DNA from: a bacterium
GTDB taxonomy: Bacteria > Bdellovibrionota > Bacteriovoracia > Bacteriovoracales > Bacteriovoracaceae
Assembly: GCA_030425045.1 (NCBI GenBank)
Contig: JAUHVL010000010.1
Coordinates: 1 to 64,000, forward strand
Length of the DNA stretch: 64,000 nucleotides
Reading direction: 5' to 3'
Shown: piece by piece, positions 25,649 through 34,542 of the stretch
How the letters are laid out: every line of letters begins with the position of its first letter
How positions within the stretch are numbered: the stretch's first letter is position 1
Program-made: the position numbers and the translations under genes
Notes under the pieces: model-generated
Database searches by the model: none
What the model saw: the letters and a program-made list of their open reading frames with translations, nothing else
What the model was told of the DNA's origin: nothing

Positions 25649-27859
25649 ATGGCAATTGAATCTGTAAAACGACGCGGTAAAACAAAAGATGCGGTGATTG
25701 AAAGTAAAGATCAGCGTTGGCATTGCCGTAATCGAATTACATTGGTCTTTGGTTCCAATGATGTCGAAGAGCTCGACACCTATGTTTACACCGATACTGG
25801 TCTCGATTTCAAAACGGTGAAATTTCATCAGGCCAAATCTAAGGCAATTGAAGAAATTCTCGATAATTGTATTGATGAATTTTATCGTGGACATGTCTCA
25901 GAAGTTCATACCTATTTAGATAAAGATAAAAAAACAGTAACCATTGAAGATAATGGAATAGGGTTTCCCCTGACAGCGGCGAAACAGGTTTATTCTGAGT
26001 TTAGGACAGGATCTAAATTTAAAGACGAAGAAGTTGATGAAAAAGGCTTTCTCTATAGAACCCTAGGGCAAAACGGACTTGGGGCGGCGGCCACTTGTTT
26101 AACCAGTGATGTCTTTAAAGCAAGAATCCGTCATTACAATACCAAAAAAGAGCAGACTTATACTTTTACAGATGGTGCCCTCAAAACCACAAAGACTAAG
26201 GCCAAGCCTTTTAAAGGCCATTCGGGTGTTCAAATTCAGCTGGTTCTCGCTAAAGAAGTTTATAAAAATAATACTATTGATGAAGAGTTACTTAGAAAAA
26301 GAGTGATTGACCTTGCTTATAATAATCCGGGACTGACTTTTTACTTTAATGGTGAAAAGTATCTCTTTAAAAAAGGTCTCTACGAGCTGGCCCAAAGAAT
26401 AGATGAAGCCAGCTCTCAAAATATTGTTGATGATACGTTTGTTTACGAAACGACAAATCAGAAGGGAAAGAAAGTTAAAGGTAAAATCGATCTTCATTTA
26501 TCGATATGCCTAGATAAGTCTTCTGAAGAGAGAGAGCGTTTTATCTCTTTTGTTAACTCCACACCAACATTTGACGGTGGTTTTCACCAAGATCGATTTA
26601 GAAGAATCTTTATCAATTCGATTAAAGATAAATTAGAAAGAATAGCAAAAAAAGAAAAACTAAATATTGTCGATAACGATATTCTTACGGGGATGACCTT
26701 TGTGGTTGGCGTTACGATGCCGAATCCTCGATTTGAATCTCAGACTAAAAGAAAACTGGTAAGAGATACTTTTTTAGAAAAGGGAATTGAAAAGTTGATG
26801 GATAAAACCATGGATAAATTTATTCGTAAGAATAAAGAATTCATGGAACTAATCGTTGAGCGAGCAAAAAGCCGTCATCGTTTTCAAATGCTAAAAGAGG
26901 CCAGTAAAAAAGGGAAGAGGCAGAAAAAACAAAGAGTAGAAAAATTACTTGATGCCAATGAGAGGAGAGATCGAAGTAAATGTACTCTTTTTATTTGTGA
27001 GGGAGACTCGGCCATAGGGGGACTTCGCTCCGCCCGAAACAAACTTTATCAGGGGGGCATCGCTCTTCGTGGTAAACCAATGAATGTTGCGCAATCGACA
27101 ATTAAAGATATTCTCAATAATCAAGAATTTTCAGATATTATGGCCAGTATTGGTCTTACTCTTGGTCAAGAAGTCGATTGGGATAAACTTCGCTATCGAA
27201 AAATAGTCTTTCTCGCCGACTCCGATGTGGATGGTGGGCATATTAATACGCTGCTGACGAATTTCTTTTATACTTTTTGGCCTGAACTTTTTGAACAAGG
27301 TGTGATTGAGATGGCCAAAGCGCCACTTTTTGAAGTGGTGACTGATAAGGAAACTCTTTATCTTGAAACCCCAGGCCAGCTAGAAGACGTAAAAAAGAAA
27401 AATATAAAAGTAAAAGCGATTCATCGAAATAAAGGGTTAGGGGAAATGAGTCCCGAGGCATGGAAATATCTTATGTCTAAGGATCATTACACCACGATCA
27501 CGTCAGAGGACACCGGTGAATCAAAGAAAATGCTAAATATTTGCTTTGGAAAAGATACCAGTTTGAGAAAAGATCTCTTGATGGACGGAGAGTCTGCTGG
27601 CTCTGTCGAAGTTTCAACTGGATTAGATTATACAAAAAAGACAACCAAAAAGGCTGCTTCAAAAACTACCAAAAAAGTAACTAAAAAAGTTGCTAAAAAA
27701 GCTACTAAAAAAACCACGAAGAAGGCCGCTAAAAAGGCGACTAAGAAAACGACTAAAAAAGTGACAAAAAAGAAAGTTGCTAAAAAGACGACAAAGAAAG
27801 TGGCCAAGAAAACGACCAAAAAAACCACTAAGAAAAAAACGAAAAAGAAGACAAGGTAA
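25649..27859 (+). CDS. parE: type IIA DNA topoisomerase subunit B (ParE/GyrB-like) with lysine-rich tail
   Basis: 736 residues. GHKL ATPase domain: EEILDNCIDEF, EDNGIGFPL and GQNGLGAAAT. Transducer domain in the middle. TOPRIM domain: LFICEGDSAIGGLRSARN (about residue 448) and ADSDVDGGHI (about 525), the metal-binding acidic residues. Unlike GyrB there is no long insert, so the size suggests topoisomerase IV. From about residue 664 to the end the protein is a low-complexity chain of (TKK/AKK/VTKK) repeats, like histone H1 tails, probably binding DNA. It works with the A subunit encoded next (start five bases downstream). Calling it gyrase or topoisomerase IV needs comparison with the rest of the genome. 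Confidence 0.85.
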   Translation: MAIESVKRRGKTKDAVIESKDQRWHCRNRITLVFGSNDVEELDTYVYTDTGLDFKTVKFHQAKSKAIEEILDNCIDEFYRGHVSEVHTYLDKDKKTVTIEDNGIGFPLTAAKQVYSEFRTGSKFKDEEVDEKGFLYRTLGQNGLGAAATCLTSDVFKARIRHYNTKKEQTYTFTDGALKTTKTKAKPFKGHSGVQIQLVLAKEVYKNNTIDEELLRKRVIDLAYNNPGLTFYFNGEKYLFKKGLYELAQRIDEASSQNIVDDTFVYETTNQKGKKVKGKIDLHLSICLDKSSEERERFISFVNSTPTFDGGFHQDRFRRIFINSIKDKLERIAKKEKLNIVDNDILTGMTFVVGVTMPNPRFESQTKRKLVRDTFLEKGIEKLMDKTMDKFIRKNKEFMELIVERAKSRHRFQMLKEASKKGKRQKKQRVEKLLDANERRDRSKCTLFICEGDSAIGGLRSARNKLYQGGIALRGKPMNVAQSTIKDILNNQEFSDIMASIGLTLGQEVDWDKLRYRKIVFLADSDVDGGHINTLLTNFFYTFWPELFEQGVIEMAKAPLFEVVTDKETLYLETPGQLEDVKKKNIKVKAIHRNKGLGEMSPEAWKYLMSKDHYTTITSEDTGESKKMLNICFGKDTSLRKDLLMDGESAGSVEVSTGLDYTKKTTKKAASKTTKKVTKKVAKKATKKTTKKAAKKATKKTTKKVTKKKVAKKTTKKVAKKTTKKTTKKKTKKKTR
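27637..27856 (+). repeat. low-complexity lysine/threonine/alanine codon repeats
   Basis: This is the coding region for the B-subunit tail, made of near-repeats of AAA/AAG with ACT/GCT codons. The repetitive AT-rich purine run is prone to slippage; length variation between strains is expected. Confidence 0.8.
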
Positions 27860-27863
27860 ATAA

Positions 27864-29291
27864 ATGGAAGAGCAATATTTACACTCCCTCCCTTCAGTTC
27901 CACTAGACTCTATTGTTAAAGAGGAATACCGAAATTATCAGATCTATACATTGATGGATCGAGCGATTCCTTATTTACAAGACGGTTTGAAACCCGGGCA
28001 AAGAAGAATTCTTTACACACTTTGGAAAAATCAAAGTAAAGGCCTTGTCAAAGTAAGTGCTGCCACAGGTTTGGTTTTAACCTTACACCCTCACGGACCT
28101 GCTTCTATAGAAAGTGCGATTGTTAACCTTGCTCAAGATTTTACGTTTTCAAACAATTACCCACTGATCGATAAAAAAGGTTATTTTGGTGAGCGGATGG
28201 AGACTTCTCCAGCTGCGGGAAGGTATATTGAATGTAAGCTCGGTAAGATTGCTGAAATTTTACTTTTTGACGACATGAACCAGGTCGACATGACCCCTAA
28301 TTTTGATGAAACAGTAATGGAGCCTGTGGCCATGCTGCCAAAGCTTCCTATTATGCTTTTGAATGGTGCAGAGGGGATAGGGACTGGATTTTCTTCTTCG
28401 ATTCCTTGTTTTCATCATCGTGATATTTGTGATTCGATTGTTCAGTTTTTAGAGACAGGTAAACCAAAAAGATTAAAGCCGTTTGCCCATAATTACTCAG
28501 AAAAAATCCTTTCCGATAAAAATAAATATATTTTCCCTATGAGAATTGAAGAAAAAGCGGGAAAGTTTTTTATTACGGAACTTCCACGTGGCTATGATGC
28601 GGTAAAAATCTATCGCCATCTCAATAAACTTATCGATTCCGATTTCATCAAAGATTATATCGATAGTTCAGTTGATAATGACATTAATATTGAATTGGTT
28701 TTTAAAAGAGGTGTTACACCGACGATGGATGACGTTCAAAAGAACGTTTATATGCAAAGTGCTCAGACTCCTAATTACACATTGATTAGTGAAGGGGGAG
28801 TGCGAATTTTTGATCGTCCTGAAGAAATTATCCAACTTTTTGCTGAACAGAGATTAAAGGTCGTAAAGAGACGTTATGAACTATTAAGTGAAGATTATGA
28901 AAGACGAATTCGTCAGCATAATGAAATTATTCGCTTCATTAAACAAAAAGAATACGTTGTTGCTACCAAATCAAAAAATAGAAAAAGCTTTATCGAGCAT
29001 CTGGCCAAAAAGAAGTTTACCTTTGCAGAGTACCTGGCCGACATGTCTATTTATAGAATGACAAAAGATGAAGTCACCAAACGTCAGCTGTTGGTGAAAG
29101 ATGAAACGGCAAAATTAAAAGAGTTTCAAAAGATTGCTTCATCTCCTAGGCTTGTTCAAAAAAAGTTGATTGAAGAGCTCGGAGAAGTGCGTGAAAAACT
29201 AGATCAATGGCTGAAAGATCGTGAGAGAGAGCGTAAAGACTTACGCAAAAAACTTGAGAAAAAAGGTGGGCGAACAAGAAAGAAAAATTAA
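27864..29291 (+). CDS. parC: type IIA DNA topoisomerase subunit A (ParC/GyrA-like), short form
   Basis: 475 residues. The N-terminal winged-helix/cleavage domain has KPGQRRIL, LHPHGPASIESAIVNLAQ and SPAAGRYIECKLGKIAE, with Tyr121 as the expected DNA-cleaving tyrosine (Tyr122 in E. coli GyrA). The tower and coiled-coil gate follow (YERRIRQHNEIIRFIKQKE), and the C-terminus ends with a lysine/arginine-rich helix. The usual beta-pinwheel C-terminal domain (about 300 residues) is absent, so it cannot wrap DNA like gyrase. Short A subunits also occur in some other bacteria such as chlamydiae. It is coupled to parE by four bases between the stop and ATG. Confidence 0.88.
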   Translation: MEEQYLHSLPSVPLDSIVKEEYRNYQIYTLMDRAIPYLQDGLKPGQRRILYTLWKNQSKGLVKVSAATGLVLTLHPHGPASIESAIVNLAQDFTFSNNYPLIDKKGYFGERMETSPAAGRYIECKLGKIAEILLFDDMNQVDMTPNFDETVMEPVAMLPKLPIMLLNGAEGIGTGFSSSIPCFHHRDICDSIVQFLETGKPKRLKPFAHNYSEKILSDKNKYIFPMRIEEKAGKFFITELPRGYDAVKIYRHLNKLIDSDFIKDYIDSSVDNDINIELVFKRGVTPTMDDVQKNVYMQSAQTPNYTLISEGGVRIFDRPEEIIQLFAEQRLKVVKRRYELLSEDYERRIRQHNEIIRFIKQKEYVVATKSKNRKSFIEHLAKKKFTFAEYLADMSIYRMTKDEVTKRQLLVKDETAKLKEFQKIASSPRLVQKKLIEELGEVREKLDQWLKDRERERKDLRKKLEKKGGRTRKKN

Positions 29292-29313
29292 TGAGTTTTT
29301 TATAGATTTGATT

Positions 29314-29342
29314 TTGCTTTCCTGCTAACCTATTAATAATTA
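29314..29342 (+). promoter_or_regulatory. possible promoter before ihfA
   Basis: TTGCTT (29314-29319), 17 bases, TAATTA (29337-29342). Moderate match. The ihfA ATG is 33 bases downstream after an ACGGAGG ribosome site. Confidence 0.4.
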
Positions 29343-29374
29343 GATAAAAAGCGACCATATTTCACGGAGGATAT

Positions 29375-29785
29375 ATGAGTCTAACCAAAGCAGATATTGT
29401 TGAGAGAGTTTATAAGGAAGCTGGTTTTTCTAAGAAAGAAGCAGCTGATCTTGTGGACATGGTATTCAAAGTAATCAAAGACACACTTTCAAAAGGCGAG
29501 AAAGTAAAGATCTCTGGTTTTGGAAATTTTTCAATTCGTGACAAAGCAACGCGTATTGGGAGAAACCCTCAAACTGGTGATGCCATGGAAATTTCCGCTC
29601 GAAGAGTGTTAACTTTTAAGCCATCTCAAGTTCTTAAAGAAGATGTGACAGCACGATATTCACATCGTCTAGATGAGAAAGGAAAAGAAGATACTTCAAT
29701 TCCACCTCAAGAAGGTTCTTACCGAGCATTAAATAGTTTTATGAGTAACACAGAAGATCCTGAGGATGATCTCAACGACTTCTAG
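29375..29785 (+). CDS. ihfA: integration host factor alpha-like DNA-bending protein with C-terminal extension
   Basis: 136 residues. The first 92 are a full HU/IHF fold: SLTKADIVERVYKEAGFSKK (dimer helices), KISGFGNFSIRDK and the DNA-contacting arm RIGRNPQTGDAMEISARRV with the conserved intercalating Pro. The arm and FKPSQVLK make the alpha subunit more likely than HU. The extra 40 acidic residues (TSIPPQEGSYRALNS... EDPEDDLNDF) are unusual and of unknown role. Followed by a MerR-type gene 27 bases later, the same ihfA-merR order seen in many proteobacteria. Confidence 0.88.
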   Translation: MSLTKADIVERVYKEAGFSKKEAADLVDMVFKVIKDTLSKGEKVKISGFGNFSIRDKATRIGRNPQTGDAMEISARRVLTFKPSQVLKEDVTARYSHRLDEKGKEDTSIPPQEGSYRALNSFMSNTEDPEDDLNDF

Positions 29786-29811
29786 TTATTCAAATAAAAA
29801 AAAGAGGAAAC

Positions 29812-30363
29812 ATGAATATTGATGTAAAAGACCTCGAAATACCTGCCATCGATATACCAAATAAATCATTATTTAAGATGAATGAAGTCTGTGGGCTGAC
29901 AGGTGTTAAGCCGTATGTTCTTCGTTTTTGGGAAAGTGAGTTTGAAGAAATTAATCCTATGACTTCATCCACTGGTCAAAAGCTTTTTGAGCACAAAGAT
30001 ATCGAATCAATCTTAATTATTAAAAACTTGTTGTTTGAAAAAAAATTAACAATTGAACAAGCCAAGGCCGTTTTAAAATTACATTCTTATCATTTGGAAA
30101 GTACTCACATTGAAGAGGAAATTCATACCAGTGAAAAAGAAGAGTTGATCAATGAAGTTGAAGAGGAAGATTACACACTTCTTTTTGAAAACATTCCCCG
30201 CTCTTTTTGTTTTGTAGAAGATATTCCTGTTATTGAACAAACAGTTTCTGCTACTTCTCGAAAAAATTATGAAGTTGATGAAAACCTCATCATGGCAAGA
30301 GCAAGACTAAAGAAAATGATTGGCCGCGCGCAAGAAGTTTCTCAGCGTCACGGTTGGCATTAG
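29812..30363 (+). CDS. MerR family transcriptional regulator
   Basis: 183 residues. The N-terminal winged helix-turn-helix (FKMNEVCGLTGVKPYVLRFW, ESEFEEINPMTSSTGQKLFEHKDIESI) is the short MerR type found next to ihfA in many genomes. The C-terminal half is acidic, without cysteines arranged for metal binding, so no inducer can be named. Ends with an amphipathic helix (ARARLKKMIGRAQEVS). Ribosome site AAAGAGGAAAC before the ATG. It is in an operon with ihfA. Confidence 0.85.
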   Translation: MNIDVKDLEIPAIDIPNKSLFKMNEVCGLTGVKPYVLRFWESEFEEINPMTSSTGQKLFEHKDIESILIIKNLLFEKKLTIEQAKAVLKLHSYHLESTHIEEEIHTSEKEELINEVEEEDYTLLFENIPRSFCFVEDIPVIEQTVSATSRKNYEVDENLIMARARLKKMIGRAQEVSQRHGWH

Positions 30364-30496
30364 TGTTCACTTATTGGTGAATATCTCTTTCTAAAATTTT
30401 CATACATTTATTTCAAGACAATTGAATTCTTAAAATAAGAACTATATAAATCCCTCCATCACACAACTCATACAGACAATAGATAGGGGGATCCTT

Positions 30497-31072
30497 ATGC
30501 GATTCATTGCGTTTTTTATTCCATTTTTTCTCTACATTAATATTTCAGCTGGTGTTCTCAGTGATTTCGAAAATGGCGTATGTGTGAATTTTGATGATCT
30601 TCGTTATGAAGTAAATTCTCAAATGGAACCGGTTGATAAAATCTTTTACATTCAAGGAAATTTTTCAGATCGTTATGCAAGTGAAGGTAATATAAGCTTA
30701 AACTTATTTGCCGATAATCATTGTTCAGATAATAACGCGGGATATTTTAATAGATCTTGGAATGGAGAATTATTTTACTGTTCTTCAGGAGGAGTAACTC
30801 AATGTTATCGCCAAAAAGGTCTCTATACTTATATGACAGAGTTGGTTCTTGAATTATTAAAGCATCATAAGTTTAGATTATTTTGTATTGGAAGCTTTGC
30901 AGATACAAATAAGCAAATGTTCAATAATGTTGATGGTTCAGAAGAAGAACAAATTTTAGGTACGGCCATCGGAAAAACGGTGATTAATTATTTCGGTCAT
31001 GATGCCATTGTGAAAGCTGAGCATATTGATAATAAAGGATATTGTATTGAGCTTGCCGCTTTTGCTTGGTAG
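30497..31072 (+). CDS. secreted cysteine-containing protein
   Basis: 191 residues with a signal peptide (MRFIAFFIPFFLYINISAG) after a G-rich ribosome site (ATAGGGGGATCC). About seven cysteines in the mature part (NGVCVNF, NHCSDN, FYCSSGGVTQCYRQ, LFCIG, GYCIEL) imply an extracytoplasmic location. No domain recognised. The 3' end directly abuts the convergent ung gene, with no gap. Confidence 0.6.
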   Translation: MRFIAFFIPFFLYINISAGVLSDFENGVCVNFDDLRYEVNSQMEPVDKIFYIQGNFSDRYASEGNISLNLFADNHCSDNNAGYFNRSWNGELFYCSSGGVTQCYRQKGLYTYMTELVLELLKHHKFRLFCIGSFADTNKQMFNNVDGSEEEQILGTAIGKTVINYFGHDAIVKAEHIDNKGYCIELAAFAW

Positions 31073-31762
31073 TTATTGAATACACCAATTGATGGGGCCT
31101 ATGCCCTTTTCTTTTAAATAGTGATTACACTTTGAAAAATGATGTTGTCCAAAAAAACCACGGTGGGCCGAGAGCGGTGAGGGGTGAGGTGATTTTAAGA
31201 CGAGATGCTTTTCACTGTTGACGTTTTTGGCCTTTTTTTGAGCAGGAGATCCCCATAGGAGAAAAACGAGGTTTTCTTTTTCCTTGTTTAAAAGATCAAT
31301 AACTCTATCAGTAAAGATCTCCCAGCCTTTGCCTTGATGTGAACCGGCCATTCCTTTTTCAACAGTTAAAACTGTATTGAGTAGTAGAACTCCTTGGTCC
31401 GCCCAGCTTTGTAATAAACCATGTTGTGGTGTCTCAATGGAAAGGTCAGACGCGAGTTCTTTATATATATTCCTTAGTGAAGGAGGTATTTTCACTCCTT
31501 TTTTAACACTAAAACACATTCCATGGGCCTGATCTTCTCCGTGGTAGGGATCTTGCCCTATAATAACGACTTTTACTTTATTAAAGGGAGTACTGTTAAA
31601 AGCACTAAAAACGTTATTGCTTTCAGGGTAAATAGTTTTACCACGCTTCAACTCACTGGTTAAAAACTCTCTTAAACTGTGCATATATTCTGCTTGAAAC
31701 TCGGTTTCAAGGTGAGTCTTCCAACTATTTTCAATATTTAAAATATTTAAATTTTTTCCCAT
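31073..31762 (-). CDS. ung: uracil-DNA glycosylase
   Basis: 229 residues, normal family-1 UDG length. Water-activating motif [20 protein letters not shown] (catalytic Asp in GQDPYH), [10 protein letters not shown] for base recognition, and [13 protein letters not shown] with the catalytic His of the leucine loop. It excises uracil from DNA at the start of base excision repair. Single gene on the minus strand, its promoter in the 75-base gap shared with the eno upstream region. Confidence 0.97.
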   Translation of the reverse strand: MGKNLNILNIENSWKTHLETEFQAEYMHSLREFLTSELKRGKTIYPESNNVFSAFNSTPFNKVKVVIIGQDPYHGEDQAHGMCFSVKKGVKIPPSLRNIYKELASDLSIETPQHGLLQSWADQGVLLLNTVLTVEKGMAGSHQGKGWEIFTDRVIDLLNKEKENLVFLLWGSPAQKKAKNVNSEKHLVLKSPHPSPLSAHRGFFGQHHFSKCNHYLKEKGIGPINWCIQ

Positions 31763-31823
31763 AATTTAATTTATCGAAATCAGATATTTCTGTCTCTCAC
31801 TAAGCGCGTTAAATTCATCACTA

Positions 31824-31852
31824 TTGTCTGAAACAATTGAAATCGCTATACT
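31824..31852 (+). promoter_or_regulatory. sigma-70-type promoter of eno
   Basis: TTGTCT (31824-31829), 17-base spacer, TATACT (31847-31852). Expected start near 31859. This supports the eno start at 31891 over an in-frame start at 31837, which would lie inside the promoter. Confidence 0.6.
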
Positions 31853-31890
31853 GCCGGGGAATTTTAAATCTCTATTCAAAAGGATCTTTT

Positions 31891-33171
31891 ATGCCGGCCA
31901 TTAAAAAAATTTTTGCACGACAAATTTTAGACTCAAGAGGTAATCCAACTGTAGAAGTTGATGTTACGTTAGAAAATGGACTAATGGGCAGGGCCGCTGT
32001 TCCCTCTGGAGCTTCGACGGGGAAAAAAGAAGCCTTAGAGTTACGAGATGGTGATCAAAATTGTTTTTTAGGTAAGGGTGTGCAGAAAGCAGTTAAGAAT
32101 ATTAACGAAAAAATTGCACCGGCCCTCATTGGAAAAGAGGTCACAGATCAAAGAGCAATTGATGGTGCTATGTTGGAAATGGATGGAACAGATAATAAGA
32201 GTAATCTTGGTGCTAATGCTCTGCTTGGTGTTTCAATGGCCGTTTGTCGCGCAGGAGCGTTAAGTGAAAAGAAAGAATTATTTGAATATATGTTTTCAAA
32301 TATTAATGTTCCCAACCCAAATAAAAAAATGTGTTTACCTGCACCTTTGATGAATATTATTAACGGTGGTGCTCATGCTTCAAATAATTTAGATATTCAA
32401 GAATTTATGATCGTTCCTCATATGAATGTTTCTTTTGGTGAAAACTTAAGAGCTGGAGTTGAGGTTTTTCATCATCTGAAGAAAGTTTTATCAGGAAATG
32501 GGCATAGTACAAATGTTGGTGATGAAGGTGGTTTCGCTCCTAATTTAAACTCTCACGAAGAAGCATTAGATTCAATCATGAAGGCCATTGAACTATCAGG
32601 AAGAAAGCCTGGTGTGGATATTTCAATTTCTCTTGATAGTGCTAGTAGTGAGTTTTTCAAAGATGGCAAATATCATATGCAAGGAAAAAGCTTAACATCT
32701 TCTGAGATGGTTGATTACTATCAGGGACTTTGTCAAAAGTATCCAATCTACTCGATTGAAGATGGACTTGATGAAGATGATCACCAGGGTTGGCAGGAGA
32801 TGACTAAGAAACTAGGTGAGTCTACTGTTCTGGTTGGAGATGATTTATTTGTGACGAATAAAGAGATTTTTCAAAAAGGTATCGAGCAGGGAGAAGGGAA
32901 CGCTATTTTAATTAAAGTTAATCAAATTGGTACACTTTCTGAGACTTTTGATACTTTGGCGTTAGCTTATCAAAATGATTATAAAACAATTATCAGCCAT
33001 CGCTCTGGTGAAACTGCTGATACACTCATTGCTGATTTGGCCGTTGCTTGTGGTTCTGGTCATATCAAAACGGGCTCTGCTAGCCGTTCAGATAGAATTG
33101 AGAAATATAATCAACTACTTCGAATTGAAGAGTCTTTAGGGGAAAATGCACACTATAATCTGATTAAATAA
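31891..33171 (+). CDS. eno: enolase
   Basis: 426 residues starting [25 protein letters not shown], preceded by AAAAGGAT. It catalyses 2-phosphoglycerate to phosphoenolpyruvate in glycolysis. Conserved blocks: [36 protein letters not shown], the metal ligands in [14 protein letters not shown] and VGDDLFVTN, and the catalytic lysine region [14 protein letters not shown] with [10 protein letters not shown]. All are intact. A hairpin at 33191 follows the stop by 20 bases. Confidence 0.98.
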   Translation: MPAIKKIFARQILDSRGNPTVEVDVTLENGLMGRAAVPSGASTGKKEALELRDGDQNCFLGKGVQKAVKNINEKIAPALIGKEVTDQRAIDGAMLEMDGTDNKSNLGANALLGVSMAVCRAGALSEKKELFEYMFSNINVPNPNKKMCLPAPLMNIINGGAHASNNLDIQEFMIVPHMNVSFGENLRAGVEVFHHLKKVLSGNGHSTNVGDEGGFAPNLNSHEEALDSIMKAIELSGRKPGVDISISLDSASSEFFKDGKYHMQGKSLTSSEMVDYYQGLCQKYPIYSIEDGLDEDDHQGWQEMTKKLGESTVLVGDDLFVTNKEIFQKGIEQGEGNAILIKVNQIGTLSETFDTLALAYQNDYKTIISHRSGETADTLIADLAVACGSGHIKTGSASRSDRIEKYNQLLRIEESLGENAHYNLIK

Positions 33172-33190
33172 GCAGCTTCATTTCACCGAA

Positions 33191-33215
33191 AAGAGAGTAT
33201 GAAATATACTCTCTT
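33191..33215 (+). promoter_or_regulatory. hairpin enclosing the start codon of the histidine-kinase gene
   Basis: AAGAGAGTAT (33191-33200), GAAAT, ATACTCTCTT (33206-33215): a perfect 10-base-pair stem. The ATG at 33199 and its AGAGAG ribosome site are inside the stem and loop. No long T-run follows, so translational masking is as likely as termination of eno transcription. Confidence 0.5.
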
Positions 33216-34467
33216 TCGCTCTATATTTCTTTCAACTTATCTTTATTGTTCGGTGATCTTATCGTCCGCTCTTTTGTTGATTCATAGTTCGCCATTTTCA
33301 TCACTATCAATATTAGAAAATAGCTCACTTTATATGATGTTGTTTTCTAATACACTAGCGCTAATTACGTTTAGGCCCTATATAGGTCACTATGCTAAAA
33401 CCGATGGCCCGATAGCTTATTTTTCCTTACAGTTTTTACTTTTTGTTATGTTTGCAGTTGAGCAATCAAACTGGAGTTATATTTATTTCACTGAAATTCC
33501 ACTTTTAGTTGGAGTAATTTTTAAAATGAGAGAAGATCGAATCGGTCATCTTCACCAGCTAAAACAAATTCTTATTATTTCTGCTGTAGGACTTTTTGCT
33601 CAAATCATCTGTCATGAGATTTTCTTTAAAGAAAGTGGTCATTTCTATAAAGTGATCTTAAATATAAACACTCTTTGGAAACTTGTTCCTCTGATTGGTG
33701 TTTATACTTTTCACCGGCAAAAACAAGACCGCAAGAAGGTCGCTACACCGCTTAAGAAAAATGTTTATGTCGGTCAACAAAACCCAAAAGATTCATTGTT
33801 TTTTCACGACATGATTAATTCCACACATGGACTTATTTTGTTTTTATCATCAAAACTAAAAAACTATGAACAGAGCACTCTTAGTCGTAAAGATTTACAA
33901 GGTGTTCTCGATGAAGTGAAAACCATGCAATCACTTTTAAAAGATCATTTCAGTTATAATCATAAAAACCTAGAGAATGATCATCATCTGATGAATATAA
34001 AAAGTGCTATCGAAAAATCAGTTACCATGATTGAACACTACCTTCCTAAAGAGCACTATCAAACTGAGCTGATGATCAAAGGGCTTGAGGACGCTCGCAA
34101 TAAATTTATTTATTACCCATCGTTTTATCGAATTTTAAATAATATTGTAAAAAATATAAGTGATAAACAAAGCGAGCATATCGAGTTTATTTTTAATATT
34201 GGTTTTGAAAATATTGAAATTACCGTGAGAAATAGTATTTACCATCTTAATAAAAACCATACTCAGTTATCAGAAAACTTGAGTCGTATTATCAGAAATG
34301 AAGAACAGATTACTTTTGATAATGAAAGTAAAGGTCTAGGGCTTCAGTCCATAATGAATCTTTGTCATGAGCAAGGTGGACACTTTAGATTTTTCATAGA
34401 AGAGGGGAATTGGGTCAGTAAAGTTTACCTACCTCTGGGAGATTTAGACAAAAAGTCAGCCGCTTAA
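33199..34467 (+). CDS. membrane sensor histidine kinase (atypical)
   Basis: 422 residues. Residues 5-170 form six or so transmembrane helices without a large periplasmic sensor. FFHDMINSTHGLILFLSSKL near residue 202 resembles the H-box, with His203 as the possible phosphorylation site, followed by a dimerisation helix (DLQGVLDEVKTMQSLLKDHF). The ATPase part is divergent: YRILNNIVKNI (N-box) and ESKGLGLQSIMNLCHEQGG (G-box) are visible. No response regulator is adjacent. Its start codon sits in a stem-loop just after eno, so expression may be linked to eno. Confidence 0.65.
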   Translation: MKYTLFRSIFLSTYLYCSVILSSALLLIHSSPFSSLSILENSSLYMMLFSNTLALITFRPYIGHYAKTDGPIAYFSLQFLLFVMFAVEQSNWSYIYFTEIPLLVGVIFKMREDRIGHLHQLKQILIISAVGLFAQIICHEIFFKESGHFYKVILNINTLWKLVPLIGVYTFHRQKQDRKKVATPLKKNVYVGQQNPKDSLFFHDMINSTHGLILFLSSKLKNYEQSTLSRKDLQGVLDEVKTMQSLLKDHFSYNHKNLENDHHLMNIKSAIEKSVTMIEHYLPKEHYQTELMIKGLEDARNKFIYYPSFYRILNNIVKNISDKQSEHIEFIFNIGFENIEITVRNSIYHLNKNHTQLSENLSRIIRNEEQITFDNESKGLGLQSIMNLCHEQGGHFRFFIEEGNWVSKVYLPLGDLDKKSAA

Positions 34468-34542
34468 AAAATAATCTAAATTTCCCTTGTCTGCCATTTA
34501 AATCCATTCTAAGCTAAAGATAGCTTACTTAGAGGAGTGGTC

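Noticed and set aside
27628-27903. Minus-strand frame encoding a Val/Phe-rich peptide opposite the topoisomerase tail
   Set aside because: It is the mirror image of the lysine-rich codon repeats (AAA read as TTT) and has no ribosome site; not a gene.
31837-31890. Upstream in-frame start for eno
   Set aside because: The segment contains the promoter -10 box; the conserved enolase N-terminus starts at 31891.
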